NCBI RefSeq assembly: GCF_000473145.1
Contig: NZ_KI421500.1
Span: forward strand, 2,939,725 to 3,003,724
Reading direction: 5' to 3'
Length of the DNA stretch: 64,000 nucleotides
Source: Leisingera daeponensis DSM 23529
GTDB taxonomy: Bacteria > Pseudomonadota > Alphaproteobacteria > Rhodobacterales > Rhodobacteraceae
The position numbers were made by a program, and so were the translations under genes. Below the pieces are notes generated by a model. It did no database searches, was not told where the DNA came from, and worked only from the letters and a program-made list of their open reading frames with translations. Shown here one piece after another: positions 48,159 to 56,556 of the stretch (position 1 is the stretch's first letter; every line of letters starts with the position of its first letter).

Positions 48159-49385
48159 ATGAGCGATTTCAAGACCCAGGCCCGCGCCGCCGAACAGGCG
48201 ATGCGCGATGTGTTTCCCGCAACGCCCTTGCAGCGCAACGTGCATCTGTCCGAACGTTTCGGCGCCGATATCTATCTCAAGCGCGAAGACCTGAGCCCGG
48301 TCCGCTCTTACAAGATCCGCGGCGCGCTGAACGCTATGCGCAAGCAGCCGGATCAGGAGCTGTTCGTTTGCGCCTCTGCCGGCAATCACGCCCAGGGCGT
48401 GGCCTTCATGTGCCGCCACATGGGCAAACGCGGGGTGATCTTCATGCCGGTCACCACGCCGCAGCAGAAGATCCAGAAAACCCGGATGTTCGGCGGCGAC
48501 AATATCGAAATCCATCTGGTTGGCGACTATTTCGACATTTGCCTCGCTGCCGCGCAGGAATGGTGCGCGCAGGAAGGCGGGCACTTCCTGTCGCCCTTTG
48601 ACGACGCCGATGTGATTGAGGGTCAAGCCTCCATTGCAGTGGAGATTGAGGCGCAGCTGGGCAAGGCACCGGATCATATCCTGCTGCCGGTGGGCGGCGG
48701 CGGCATGTCGGCGGGCGTTTCCTCCTGGTTTGGGGAGGGGGTTCACTGCCTGTTTGTCGAGCCGGAAGGCGGCGCGTGCCTGCGCGCGGCGCTGATGGCG
48801 GGCAAGCCGGTGCCGCTCGACACGGTCGATACCTTTGTAGATGGCGCCGCGGTGGGACGGATCGGCGATCTGCCGTTTGACATTCTGAAGGACGTGCCGC
48901 TGCCGGATGCCCTGGCAATCTCCGAGGACCGGATCTGCGCCACCATCATCGAGATGCTGAATGTCGAGGGGATCGTGCTGGAACCGGCTGGCGCGCTGTC
49001 GGTCGAGGCGCTGCAGGATGTGCGGTCCTGGATTCGCGGCAAGACGGTGGTCTGCGTCACCTCCGGCGGGAATTTCGATTTTGAACGGCTGCCCGAGGTC
49101 AAGGAACGGGCGCAGCGCTATTCCGGGGTGAAGAAATACTTCATCCTGCGGCTGCCGCAGCGGCCTGGCGCACTGAAGGAATTCCTGGGCATCCTGGGTC
49201 CTGAGGACGACATCGCCCGCTTTGAATACATGAAGAAGTCAGCGCGCAACTTTGGTTCTGTTCTGATCGGGATCGAAACCAAACGGCCGGAAAATTTTGA
49301 GCAGCTGTTCGCGCGGCTGGATGCGGCTGGGATGACCTATACGGACATCACCCGGGACGAAACGCTGGCGCAATTCGTCATCTGA
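48159..49385 (+). CDS. ilvA: Threonine ammonia-lyase
   Basis: PLP enzyme converting threonine to 2-oxobutyrate for isoleucine synthesis; 408 residues. The PLP Lys lies in VRSYKIRGALNAM, the Asn motif in VCASAGNHAQGVAF and the phosphate loop in LLPVGGGGMSAGV. A C-terminal ACT-like domain starts near KKYFILRLPQRPGALKEFLG, so feedback by isoleucine or valine is probable. ATG 48159 has GGATAC before it. Confidence 0.93.
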   Translation: MSDFKTQARAAEQAMRDVFPATPLQRNVHLSERFGADIYLKREDLSPVRSYKIRGALNAMRKQPDQELFVCASAGNHAQGVAFMCRHMGKRGVIFMPVTTPQQKIQKTRMFGGDNIEIHLVGDYFDICLAAAQEWCAQEGGHFLSPFDDADVIEGQASIAVEIEAQLGKAPDHILLPVGGGGMSAGVSSWFGEGVHCLFVEPEGGACLRAALMAGKPVPLDTVDTFVDGAAVGRIGDLPFDILKDVPLPDALAISEDRICATIIEMLNVEGIVLEPAGALSVEALQDVRSWIRGKTVVCVTSGGNFDFERLPEVKERAQRYSGVKKYFILRLPQRPGALKEFLGILGPEDDIARFEYMKKSARNFGSVLIGIETKRPENFEQLFARLDAAGMTYTDITRDETLAQFVI

Positions 49386-49400
49386 TACCTGCGGCGGAGG

Positions 49401-49724
49401 TCAGAATTTTTCGGACATGCCCGCCAAAAAAGCAGACTTGGAAGCCTGAAAGTTGGTGATGATGGCGGGAACGTCGACGCCATTCGCTTCGCCCTGCGCT
49501 GACTTCCTCTCCCCGTCCAGGCAGAGTGCGGAGAAGTCTGCAAACCCGAGGTTGAGCGCGCTGCCTTTCAGGAAGTGCAAGTCCTGCTCCAACTGGCTGC
49601 GGTCGCCGCCCTGCAGCTTACCGATAACCTCTTCGACTTCTTCAAGAAATATCTCTACGACTTCCTCGAAATCTTCAGCGCCCACTTCTTCGCGCAGCTC
49701 GGTCACGCGCGGCCAGTCAATCAT
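49401..49724 (-). CDS. Hpt-domain phosphotransfer protein
   Basis: A 107-residue single Hpt domain. The phospho-accepting His is in LEQDLHFLKGSALNLGF, the family HxxKG pattern. A preceding acidic helix is EIFLEEVEEVIGKLQGG. It has no kinase or membrane segment. The frame opens at 49745, but ATG 49724 fits the domain start. It is divergent from a receiver-PP2C gene and is probably its phosphotransfer partner, though the cognate kinase is not in the window. Confidence 0.88.
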   Translation of the reverse strand: MIDWPRVTELREEVGAEDFEEVVEIFLEEVEEVIGKLQGGDRSQLEQDLHFLKGSALNLGFADFSALCLDGERKSAQGEANGVDVPAIITNFQASKSAFLAGMSEKF

Positions 49725-49884
49725 GTCTCTTGTCCCTACGATCATTCGCCATGCGCGATTTCTTAAGTTGATTGCAGTAAAAATATAGTGAAATAAAGGG
49801 GGAAGCTCAAATTTTAGGTTTCACCGCCTGTTAAATTTCTGGACCGATAGTATCACAAGACTGTCTGATTTTGCCATTTGTGAG
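49725..49884. promoter_or_regulatory. AT-rich divergent region between hpt and receiver-PP2C gene
   Basis: About 160 bases, clearly A/T-rich compared with its neighbours (49745-49850). It must hold the promoters of both divergent genes. I see no CtrA full site or convincing sigma motif. Confidence 0.45.
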
Positions 49885-49911
49885 GTGCCTTCGGTGCTGC
49901 CAGAAAGTTCG

Positions 49912-51165
49912 ATGGACAACGAGGACCACACAGTGGCCGGATCAATACGCCGTGTGCTGGTTGTCGATGACAGCCGCCTGCAGAGACGCATCCTTGTGGC
50001 TTCACTCAAGAAATGGGGTTTTGAGGTCGTCGAGGCTGAGAGCGGCGAGGCTGCGATGGAGATCTGCCAGGCTGAAACGCCCGATCTGATCCTCAGCGAC
50101 TGGATGATGCCGGGCATGAACGGGCTGGAGTTCTGCCGCGCCTTCCGGTCCCGCTCAAGCGAGGATTATGCCTATTTCATCCTGTTGACCTCCAAAAGCG
50201 AAAAGAACGAGGTTGCCGAGGGGCTTGATGCCGGCGCCGATGATTTCCTGACCAAGCCGGTAAGTTCCGACGAGCTGCGCGCGCGTATTTCTGCGGGCGA
50301 GCGGATCCTTCGTATGCAGCGGGAGCTGTCAGAGAAGAACCGCATCGTCTCCGAAACCCTGGGTGAGCTGCAGCGTGTGTATGACGCGATCGACAAGGAC
50401 CTGATCCAGGCCCGCAAGATCCAGGAATCGCTGGTGCCGGAACTGTCCAAGACCTTTGGTTCCTCCACCGTCAGCCTGCTGCTGAAACCCTGCGGGCACA
50501 TCGGTGGCGACCTGGTGGGCATGTTCTCTCCCGGCGTGAACCGAATCGGCTTCTACTCCATTGACGTGTCGGGTCATGGCATCACCTCCGCAATGATGAC
50601 AGCACGGCTGGGCGGATACCTGTCCTCCAACTATTTCGATCAGAACGTCGGCATGGAAAAGCGGTTCAACCGCTTCTACGCCCTGCGCCAGCCGGAAGAA
50701 GTGGCCAGCCTGCTGAATGCCAGGTTGATCGCCGACACCGGCATCGAAGAATACTTCACCATGGCCTACTGCATTGCTGACCTGCGCAGCGGGGTCGTCA
50801 AGATGGTGCAGGCCGGGCATCCACACCCGCTGCTGCTGCGGAAAAACGGCAAGATGGAATTTATTGGCAAAGGCGGCGTTCCGGTGGGGCTGGTGCCGGA
50901 TATCGGCTATAGTCAGGAAGAATTCACCATGGAGCGCGGCGACCGCCTGCTGCTGTTCTCCGACGGCTTCACCGAGGCGCGGCTGGAAGATGGTTCCATG
51001 CTGGAACCGGAAGGCCTGCTTGAGCTGGTAGAGAAATGCGGTTCCGGCCAAAGCGGCAAGGAATTCCTGGATGATCTGTACTGGCACCTGACCCAGGTCA
51101 TGAGCAAAGAGCACGGGTTGGAAGATGACGTTTCAGCCACCTTGTTCGAATATCAAGGACCCTGA
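49912..51165 (+). CDS. Receiver-PP2C (RsbU/SpoIIE-type) phosphatase response regulator
   Basis: N-terminal receiver domain (about residues 15-135) with the acidic pair in VLVVDDSRLQ, phospho-Asp in LILSDWMMPGMNG and Lys in DDFLTKPVSSDELRA. A coiled-coil linker leads to a PP2C/SpoIIE phosphatase (about 190-417) with GGDLVGMFSPG, SIDVSGHGITSAMMT and FSDGFTEARLEDGSM. Such proteins dephosphorylate STAS anti-sigma antagonists in partner-switch systems. The frame is also open from GTG 49885. The Hpt gene is divergent. Confidence 0.88.
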   Translation: MDNEDHTVAGSIRRVLVVDDSRLQRRILVASLKKWGFEVVEAESGEAAMEICQAETPDLILSDWMMPGMNGLEFCRAFRSRSSEDYAYFILLTSKSEKNEVAEGLDAGADDFLTKPVSSDELRARISAGERILRMQRELSEKNRIVSETLGELQRVYDAIDKDLIQARKIQESLVPELSKTFGSSTVSLLLKPCGHIGGDLVGMFSPGVNRIGFYSIDVSGHGITSAMMTARLGGYLSSNYFDQNVGMEKRFNRFYALRQPEEVASLLNARLIADTGIEEYFTMAYCIADLRSGVVKMVQAGHPHPLLLRKNGKMEFIGKGGVPVGLVPDIGYSQEEFTMERGDRLLLFSDGFTEARLEDGSMLEPEGLLELVEKCGSGQSGKEFLDDLYWHLTQVMSKEHGLEDDVSATLFEYQGP

Positions 51166-51243
51166 ATCTGTCTTAGCTTCCGCCTGATGGTATCCCGGCC
51201 GCGGCTGGGATTTTGTGTATTTTGGAGGTTGGTTCAGACAGGC

Positions 51244-51687
51244 TCACAAACGTGCTGCCAGCCGGGCTGCAAAATGGCGGTCTCCGGCGTTGCCCAGCCT
51301 GACGGCAGCCTCCTGCGGATCGATCCACAGCGCTTCATGCCCGTCCTCCAACGGCGGGCCGATGCGGCGCAGCGGTCGGGCAACATAAATGTGGCACAGC
51401 TTCTCGGCCCACAGATCGTATTCGGGCATATAGGCGAAGCGACGGAATACCCCCAGTTTGCGCGGGGCAGAGATTTTCCAGCCGGTTTCTTCATACACCT
51501 CCCGATGCAGGGCAGGGACCGGTGATTCGCCAGGGTCGATGCCGCCGCCCGGCAGCTGCAGGTCAGGGTGGGGATCGTACTGGCAGGTGATCAGCAGCTT
51601 GCCGCCGCGCGGCAGCAGAGCATAGGCCCCCGGCCGCATCCGGTAGCGCTGGCCCTTCTGCGGGGTGTCGCCAAAACGTCTGATCAC
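51244..51687 (-). CDS. Nudix hydrolase
   Basis: A 147-residue protein with a clean Nudix box GGGIDPGESPVPALHREVYE ending in ETGW, which binds the metal and cleaves a nucleoside diphosphate linked to X. The substrate cannot be read from sequence. It is a single gene on the minus strand, convergent with the receiver-PP2C gene and divergent from hslO. Confidence 0.88.
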   Translation of the reverse strand: MIRRFGDTPQKGQRYRMRPGAYALLPRGGKLLITCQYDPHPDLQLPGGGIDPGESPVPALHREVYEETGWKISAPRKLGVFRRFAYMPEYDLWAEKLCHIYVARPLRRIGPPLEDGHEALWIDPQEAAVRLGNAGDRHFAARLAARL

Positions 51688-51764
51688 GGGCAGCCCCCTT
51701 CACTCCAGCGGCGTTTCTCCTATATAGCCCCGGTATGCCAATCCCCGGCGCTTAAGGAAACCCC

Positions 51765-52751
51765 ATGACTCTTGGTTCTAAAATCGCGTGGGACGACACT
51801 GTCCTGCCCTTCCAGCTTGATGTATCCGACATGCGCGGCCGCGTGGCGCGGCTGGACGGCGTGCTGGATGGTATCCTGAAACAGCATGACTATCCGCCAG
51901 CGGTTGAGGCATTGGTCGCTGAGATGGCGCTTCTGACCGCGCTCATTGGCCAAACGATTTCGCTGCGCTGGAAACTGTCGCTGCAGGTGCAGTCCAAGGG
52001 CGCGGTACGGATGATTGCCACCGATTATTATGCACCGCAGAAAGAAGGTGAAATCGGCAAGATCCGCGCCTATGCCAGCTTTGACCGCGGCCGCCTGACC
52101 GATGGCGATCCGTTCGAGCAGGTGGGCGAAGGGTACTTCGCGATTCTGATCGACCAGGGCACCGGCACCCAGCCTTACCAGGGCATTACACCGCTGGCCC
52201 AAGGTTCGCTCAGCGCCTGCGCCGAGGCGTATTTCGCTCAGTCCGAACAGCTGCCCACGATGTTCAAGCTGAGCTTTGGCAAGTCGGCTGAACCCGGCGT
52301 GCCCGAGCATTGGCGCGCAGGCGGCGTGATGCTGCAGAGCATGCCCAAGGCGTCGCCCTTCGCGGCCCAGGGCGAAGGAACGGGCGAGGTTCTGCAAGCC
52401 GCCGATCTGGTGACCGGCGACGAGGAAGAGAACTGGAACCGCGTCACCATGCTGCTGAATACGGTTGAGGATCTGGAACTGATCGGCCCGTCGGTCACAC
52501 CGGCGGACCTTCTGGTGCGATTGTTTCACGAGGAACAGCCGCGGGTCTATGACTTCCAGCCGGTGCGCTTCGGCTGCACCTGCTCGGAAGACCGCGTGCG
52601 CCAGAGCCTGTCGATCTACTCGGCCAAGGACATCGAGAAGATGACTACGGGCGACGGCCGGGTGACTGCGGACTGCCAGTTCTGCGGTGCGCATTATGAC
52701 CTGGATCCCGAGTCGCTGGGCTTTGAAGCGGAAATTCCGCCCAGTGATTGA
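51765..52751 (+). CDS. hslO: Hsp33 redox-regulated chaperone
   Basis: Oxidation-activated holdase of 328 residues. The zinc cysteines FGCTCSEDRV and DCQFCGAHY (CxC and CxxC, near residues 270-310) are all present, so redox switching should work. The N-terminal body includes LTALIGQTISLRWKLSLQVQSKG. The Nudix gene that follows overlaps its end by 8 bases. Confidence 0.95.
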   Translation: MTLGSKIAWDDTVLPFQLDVSDMRGRVARLDGVLDGILKQHDYPPAVEALVAEMALLTALIGQTISLRWKLSLQVQSKGAVRMIATDYYAPQKEGEIGKIRAYASFDRGRLTDGDPFEQVGEGYFAILIDQGTGTQPYQGITPLAQGSLSACAEAYFAQSEQLPTMFKLSFGKSAEPGVPEHWRAGGVMLQSMPKASPFAAQGEGTGEVLQAADLVTGDEEENWNRVTMLLNTVEDLELIGPSVTPADLLVRLFHEEQPRVYDFQPVRFGCTCSEDRVRQSLSIYSAKDIEKMTTGDGRVTADCQFCGAHYDLDPESLGFEAEIPPSD

Positions 52752-53352
52752 GGCAGTGCGGGATCTTGAGGACAGAATAGCCGCTGCGCTGCAGCTTCAG
52801 GGCAACGGCTCTTCTGACTTTGACCTCAACCCCGGCACGGTGCTGCCGGAGGGGCGCAAGTTGCGGGCTGCCGGGGTGCTGGTGCCGGTTTCCATTGCGT
52901 CGGGCTCGCCGCGGCTGATCCTGACCAAACGGTCCTCAGCGCTCAAGCACCATCCGGGACAGATCGCGTTTCCCGGCGGCAAGGTCGATGCGGGCGACAA
53001 GGACGCCTGCGCTGCCGCTCTGCGCGAGGCCTGGGAGGAAATCGGACTGCCGCAGGACCTGCCTGAAATCCTTGGCTGCCTGCCCGAGCACGAGACGGTG
53101 ACCGGATTCTCCGTCACCCCGGTTGTCGCGTTGATCCGTGAAGACTTCGCGGCCCGCCCGGAAGCGGGCGAAGTGGCTGAAGTGTTCTCGGTGCCGCTGG
53201 GGCACGTTCTGGACACGGACAACTACATCATCGAATCGCGCCGCTGGCGCGGCACCCGCCGGCGCTATTATACCGTTCCCTACGGGCCCTATTACATTTG
53301 GGGCGCCACTGCGCGGATGCTGCGCGGCTTTGCGGCACGGATGGAGAGCTGA
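52744..53352 (+). CDS. CoA pyrophosphatase-like Nudix hydrolase (NudL type)
   Basis: About 202 residues with the NudL-type pattern: LTKRSSALKHHPGQIAFPGG (UPF0035 segment before the box) and a Nudix box ending LREAWEEIGL. This arrangement is that of CoA/acyl-CoA diphosphatases. The start is uncertain: the frame is open from 52687, with ATG at 52696, GTG at 52744 and GTG at 52756; I take 52744 because of overlap with the hslO stop. The cca gene overlaps its stop (TGATG). Confidence 0.85.
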   Translation: MIEAVRDLEDRIAAALQLQGNGSSDFDLNPGTVLPEGRKLRAAGVLVPVSIASGSPRLILTKRSSALKHHPGQIAFPGGKVDAGDKDACAAALREAWEEIGLPQDLPEILGCLPEHETVTGFSVTPVVALIREDFAARPEAGEVAEVFSVPLGHVLDTDNYIIESRRWRGTRRRYYTVPYGPYYIWGATARMLRGFAARMES

Positions 53353-54503
53353 TGCGGATTGACCAGCCCTGGCTGAACGACAAGGCAACGCAGGCGGTTT
53401 GCGAGGCTGTCACGGCGGATGGCGCGCAGGTGCTGTTTGTCGGAGGCTGCGTGCGCAACGCACTGCTGTGCGAGCCGGTTTCCGACATGGACATCGCTAC
53501 TGATGCACGGCCGGAGCAGGTGATGGAACTGGCCGCCCGCGCCGGGATCAAGGCGGTGCCGACCGGGATCGACCACGGCACGGTGACGCTGGTCAAAAAT
53601 GGCATCCCGCACGAAATCACCACTTTCCGCAAAGACGTGGCGACCGATGGCCGCCGGGCTGTTGTGGCGTTTTCCACCGATATCGCTGAGGACGCCCGCC
53701 GCCGCGATTTCACCATGAACGCGATCTATGCGCGCCCGGATGGCGAGATCGTCGATCCGCTGGGCGGGCTTGCGGATCTGACCAAGCGCCGGGTGCGGTT
53801 CATCGGCACCGCGGAACACCGCATCCGCGAGGACTACCTGCGCAGCTTACGGTATTTCCGCTTTCACGCCTGGTACGGCGATCAGGCAGAGGGATTTGAT
53901 CCGGATGCGCTGGCAGCGATTTCCGCCAATCTGGACGGTCTGGCCTCGCTGTCCAAGGAGCGGGTCGGCGCGGAGCTGCTGAAACTGCTGGCGGCGCCCG
54001 ATCCTGCGCCGTCTGTTGCAGCAATGCGGCAGGCTGGCGTGCTGGCGCGGATTCTGCCCGGCGCGGATGACCGGACGCTTGCGCCGCTGATTCATCTGGA
54101 GGCCGGGCGGGCGGCGTCCGGCATCCGCCGCCTTGCCGCGCTGGGCGGGGAAGGCCTGCAGGAGGCCCTGAGGCTGAGCAAGGCGCAGGCCTCTCATCTG
54201 GCCGCAATCCGGAAGGCAGCGGCTGGCACCGCGCAGGCAAGGGAGCTGGGGTACCGGCTGGGTGCGCAGAAGGCGCTGGATGCGCTGCTGCTGCGCGCAG
54301 CACTGCTTGAGCAGCCGCTTCCCCCTGATTTAGAGACTGATATTGCGCAGGGCGCCCGGGCGGTGTTCCCAGTGAAAGCCCGCGATCTTCAGCCGGACCT
54401 GACGGGCCCGGACCTGGGGGCAGCGATGAAGAAAATGGAAGCAAACTGGATCGCTTCCGGGTTCACTCTTTGCCGCGAGGAGCTGCTGGATTCCCTCCGC
54501 TGA
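53352..54503 (+). CDS. cca: CCA tRNA nucleotidyltransferase (or poly(A) polymerase-like)
   Basis: Template-independent addition of CCA to tRNA 3' ends; 383 residues. The N-terminal nucleotidyltransferase site is LFVGGCVRNALLCEPVSDMDIATDA with the catalytic Asp pair. ARRRDFTMNAIYARPDGEIVDPLGG and RIREDYLRSLRYFRFHAWYG (nucleotide-recognition region) follow. Class II family; a closely related poly(A) polymerase cannot be excluded by motifs alone. ATG 53352 overlaps the Nudix stop. A hairpin GCTGACA/TGTCAGC (54499-54517) covers the stop but has no T run. Confidence 0.88.
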   Translation: MRIDQPWLNDKATQAVCEAVTADGAQVLFVGGCVRNALLCEPVSDMDIATDARPEQVMELAARAGIKAVPTGIDHGTVTLVKNGIPHEITTFRKDVATDGRRAVVAFSTDIAEDARRRDFTMNAIYARPDGEIVDPLGGLADLTKRRVRFIGTAEHRIREDYLRSLRYFRFHAWYGDQAEGFDPDALAAISANLDGLASLSKERVGAELLKLLAAPDPAPSVAAMRQAGVLARILPGADDRTLAPLIHLEAGRAASGIRRLAALGGEGLQEALRLSKAQASHLAAIRKAAAGTAQARELGYRLGAQKALDALLLRAALLEQPLPPDLETDIAQGARAVFPVKARDLQPDLTGPDLGAAMKKMEANWIASGFTLCREELLDSLR

Positions 54504-54597
54504 CAAGGGCTGTCAGCAGCGTCACAACCTTGGGGGGTGACAAGGCGGTAAATCTTGCGTACCCATAGGGCAGCCACCACATGACGGAGGAATGCTG

Positions 54598-54624
54598 ATG
54601 TATTACGGGATCTGGTTTCTCTAA
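54598..54624 (+). CDS. Possible 8-codon leader peptide upstream of ABC exporter
   Basis: ATG TAT TAC to TAA encodes MYYGIWFL, with four aromatic residues of eight. GGAGG at 54586-54590 gives 7-base spacing to ATG. It overlaps the stop of an even shorter frame (54581-54598, MTEEC) as TGATG. It lies 93 bases before the ABC transporter start, in an otherwise gene-free 214-base gap. It may be translated as a leader; function is unknown. Confidence 0.35.
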   Translation: MYYGIWFL

Positions 54625-54717
54625 CGCCTGAGACCTAGCCCCGTTTGACGTGGGGGCCTTGGGCCGCCCGCTGTCCGCATCTGTATTCCGACTTGCTCGA
54701 ACGACTGGAGCATCCGC

Positions 54718-56556
54718 ATGTTTCGCTTCTTTGAAAACCTTATTGACCCTTATTGCGCCTACCCGGAAACCAACACGCCGCCAACGCGGCTGTGGCCTTT
54801 CTTGCGTGACTATTGCAAGCCGTTCAAATCCGTCTTTGCCCTGACCGGGCTGATGTCGGTGGTGGTCGCCGGGATCGAGGTTGGTCTGATCTACTACATG
54901 GGCCGGATCGTCGACCTGATGTCGGGCACGCCCCAGCAGGTGTGGGATAACCATGGGACAGAGCTGATCCTGGTTGCCCTGTTCATTCTGCTGCTGCGGC
55001 CGTTGATTCAGCTCTTTGACGTCGCGCTGCTGAACAATGCGATCCTGCCGAACTTCGGCACGCTGATCCGCTGGCGGGCGCACAAGCATGTGCTGCGCCA
55101 GTCGGTGGGCTGGTTCGAGAATGATTTTGCCGGCAGGATCGCCAACCGGATCATGCAGACCCCGCCCGCCGCGGGGGAAGTGATCTTTCAGGTGTTTGAT
55201 GCGATCACCTTTTCCCTGGCTTACCTCGCCGGCGCTGCGGTTCTGCTGTGGGTCGCCGATGTACGGCTGATGCTGCCGCTGGCGGTCTGGTTCGCGCTGT
55301 ACGCGCTTCTGGTTATGTGGACCGTCAGACGGGTCGGGCCTGCCAGCCAGGCGTCATCAGACGCGCGCTCAACCGTAACGGGCCGGGTGGTTGACAGCTA
55401 TTCCAACATCCACTCGGTCAAGATGTTCGCCCATCACGACCGGGAGCTGACCTATGCCCGCGAAGCAATCGAGAACACCCGCAAGACGTTCCAGACAGAG
55501 ATGCGCATCTTCACCATCATGGATGCCACGCTGGTCACGCTGAACGGTCTGCTGATTATCGGCGTCGTCGGCTGGGCTGTGATGCTGTGGATGCAGGGGA
55601 CAGCCTCGGTCGGTCTGGTTGCGGCGGCCACGGCGCTGACCCTGCGGCTGAATGCAATGACCGGCTGGATCATGTGGGCGCTGACCTCGTTCTTCCGCCA
55701 GCTGGGGGTGGTGGCCGAGGGGATGCAAACCATCGCCCAGCCGATCGACCTGGTGGATGCTGCCAATGCGGAACCGCTGAAGCTGACCAAGGGAGAGATT
55801 GAGCTGCGCAATCTTTCGCACCATTACGGGCGGGAGGCCGGCGGGCTGGACAGGATCAGCCTGACCATCCAGCCGGGCGAGAAGATCGGCCTGATCGGAC
55901 GTTCTGGCGCCGGGAAATCGACATTGGTGAAACTGCTTCTGCGGTTCTACGACGCTGAAAGCGGCCAGATCCTGATCGACGGCCAGGACATCCGGGCGGT
56001 GACACAGGACAGCCTGCGCAGCCATATCGGTATGGTTCAGCAGGACAGTGCGCTGATGCACCGCTCGGTCCGGGACAACCTGCTGTACGGGCGCCCGGAC
56101 GCGACCGAGACGCAGATGATCGCCGCCGCCAAACAGGCGCAGGCGCATGAGTTCATTCTGGATCTGGAAGATCCCCAGGGCCGCAAAGGGTATGATGCCC
56201 ATGTGGGGGAGCGCGGGGTGAAACTGTCCGGCGGCCAGCGTCAGCGGGTGACGCTGGCGCGGGTGATCCTGAAGGATGCGCCGATCTTGGTACTGGACGA
56301 GGCTACCTCGGCGCTGGACTCCGAGGTTGAGGCGGCGATACAGGAAACGCTTTACGGCATGATGCAGGGCAAGACGGTAATTGCGATTGCACACCGGCTG
56401 TCCACCATCGCGCAGATGGACCGTATCCTGGTAATGGATCAGGGCCGTATAGTTGAAGAAGGCTCGCATGAGGCGCTATTGCAGGCGCAGGGGCTTTATG
56501 CCCAGCTGTGGGCGCGCCAGTCCGGCGGCTTCCTGAACATCGAGGCAGCAGAATGA
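54718..56556 (+). CDS. ABC exporter, fused permease-ATPase, subunit 1
   Basis: A 612-residue half-transporter: six-helix exporter membrane domain (about residues 35-340), then ATPase with Walker A IGRSGAGKSTLVKLLLRF (about 395), signature LSGGQRQRVTLARVILKDAP and Walker B ILVLDEATSALDSEVEA. It is of the MsbA/multidrug type; the substrate is unknown. Strong similarity to the next gene suggests a heterodimer. Start ATG 54718; it overlaps the next gene (ATGA). Confidence 0.92.
   Translation: MFRFFENLIDPYCAYPETNTPPTRLWPFLRDYCKPFKSVFALTGLMSVVVAGIEVGLIYYMGRIVDLMSGTPQQVWDNHGTELILVALFILLLRPLIQLFDVALLNNAILPNFGTLIRWRAHKHVLRQSVGWFENDFAGRIANRIMQTPPAAGEVIFQVFDAITFSLAYLAGAAVLLWVADVRLMLPLAVWFALYALLVMWTVRRVGPASQASSDARSTVTGRVVDSYSNIHSVKMFAHHDRELTYAREAIENTRKTFQTEMRIFTIMDATLVTLNGLLIIGVVGWAVMLWMQGTASVGLVAAATALTLRLNAMTGWIMWALTSFFRQLGVVAEGMQTIAQPIDLVDAANAEPLKLTKGEIELRNLSHHYGREAGGLDRISLTIQPGEKIGLIGRSGAGKSTLVKLLLRFYDAESGQILIDGQDIRAVTQDSLRSHIGMVQQDSALMHRSVRDNLLYGRPDATETQMIAAAKQAQAHEFILDLEDPQGRKGYDAHVGERGVKLSGGQRQRVTLARVILKDAPILVLDEATSALDSEVEAAIQETLYGMMQGKTVIAIAHRLSTIAQMDRILVMDQGRIVEEGSHEALLQAQGLYAQLWARQSGGFLNIEAAE

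Noticed and set aside
54499..54517. Hairpin over the cca stop codon
   Set aside because: No following T run; listed only as a possible processing or Rho-linked structure.
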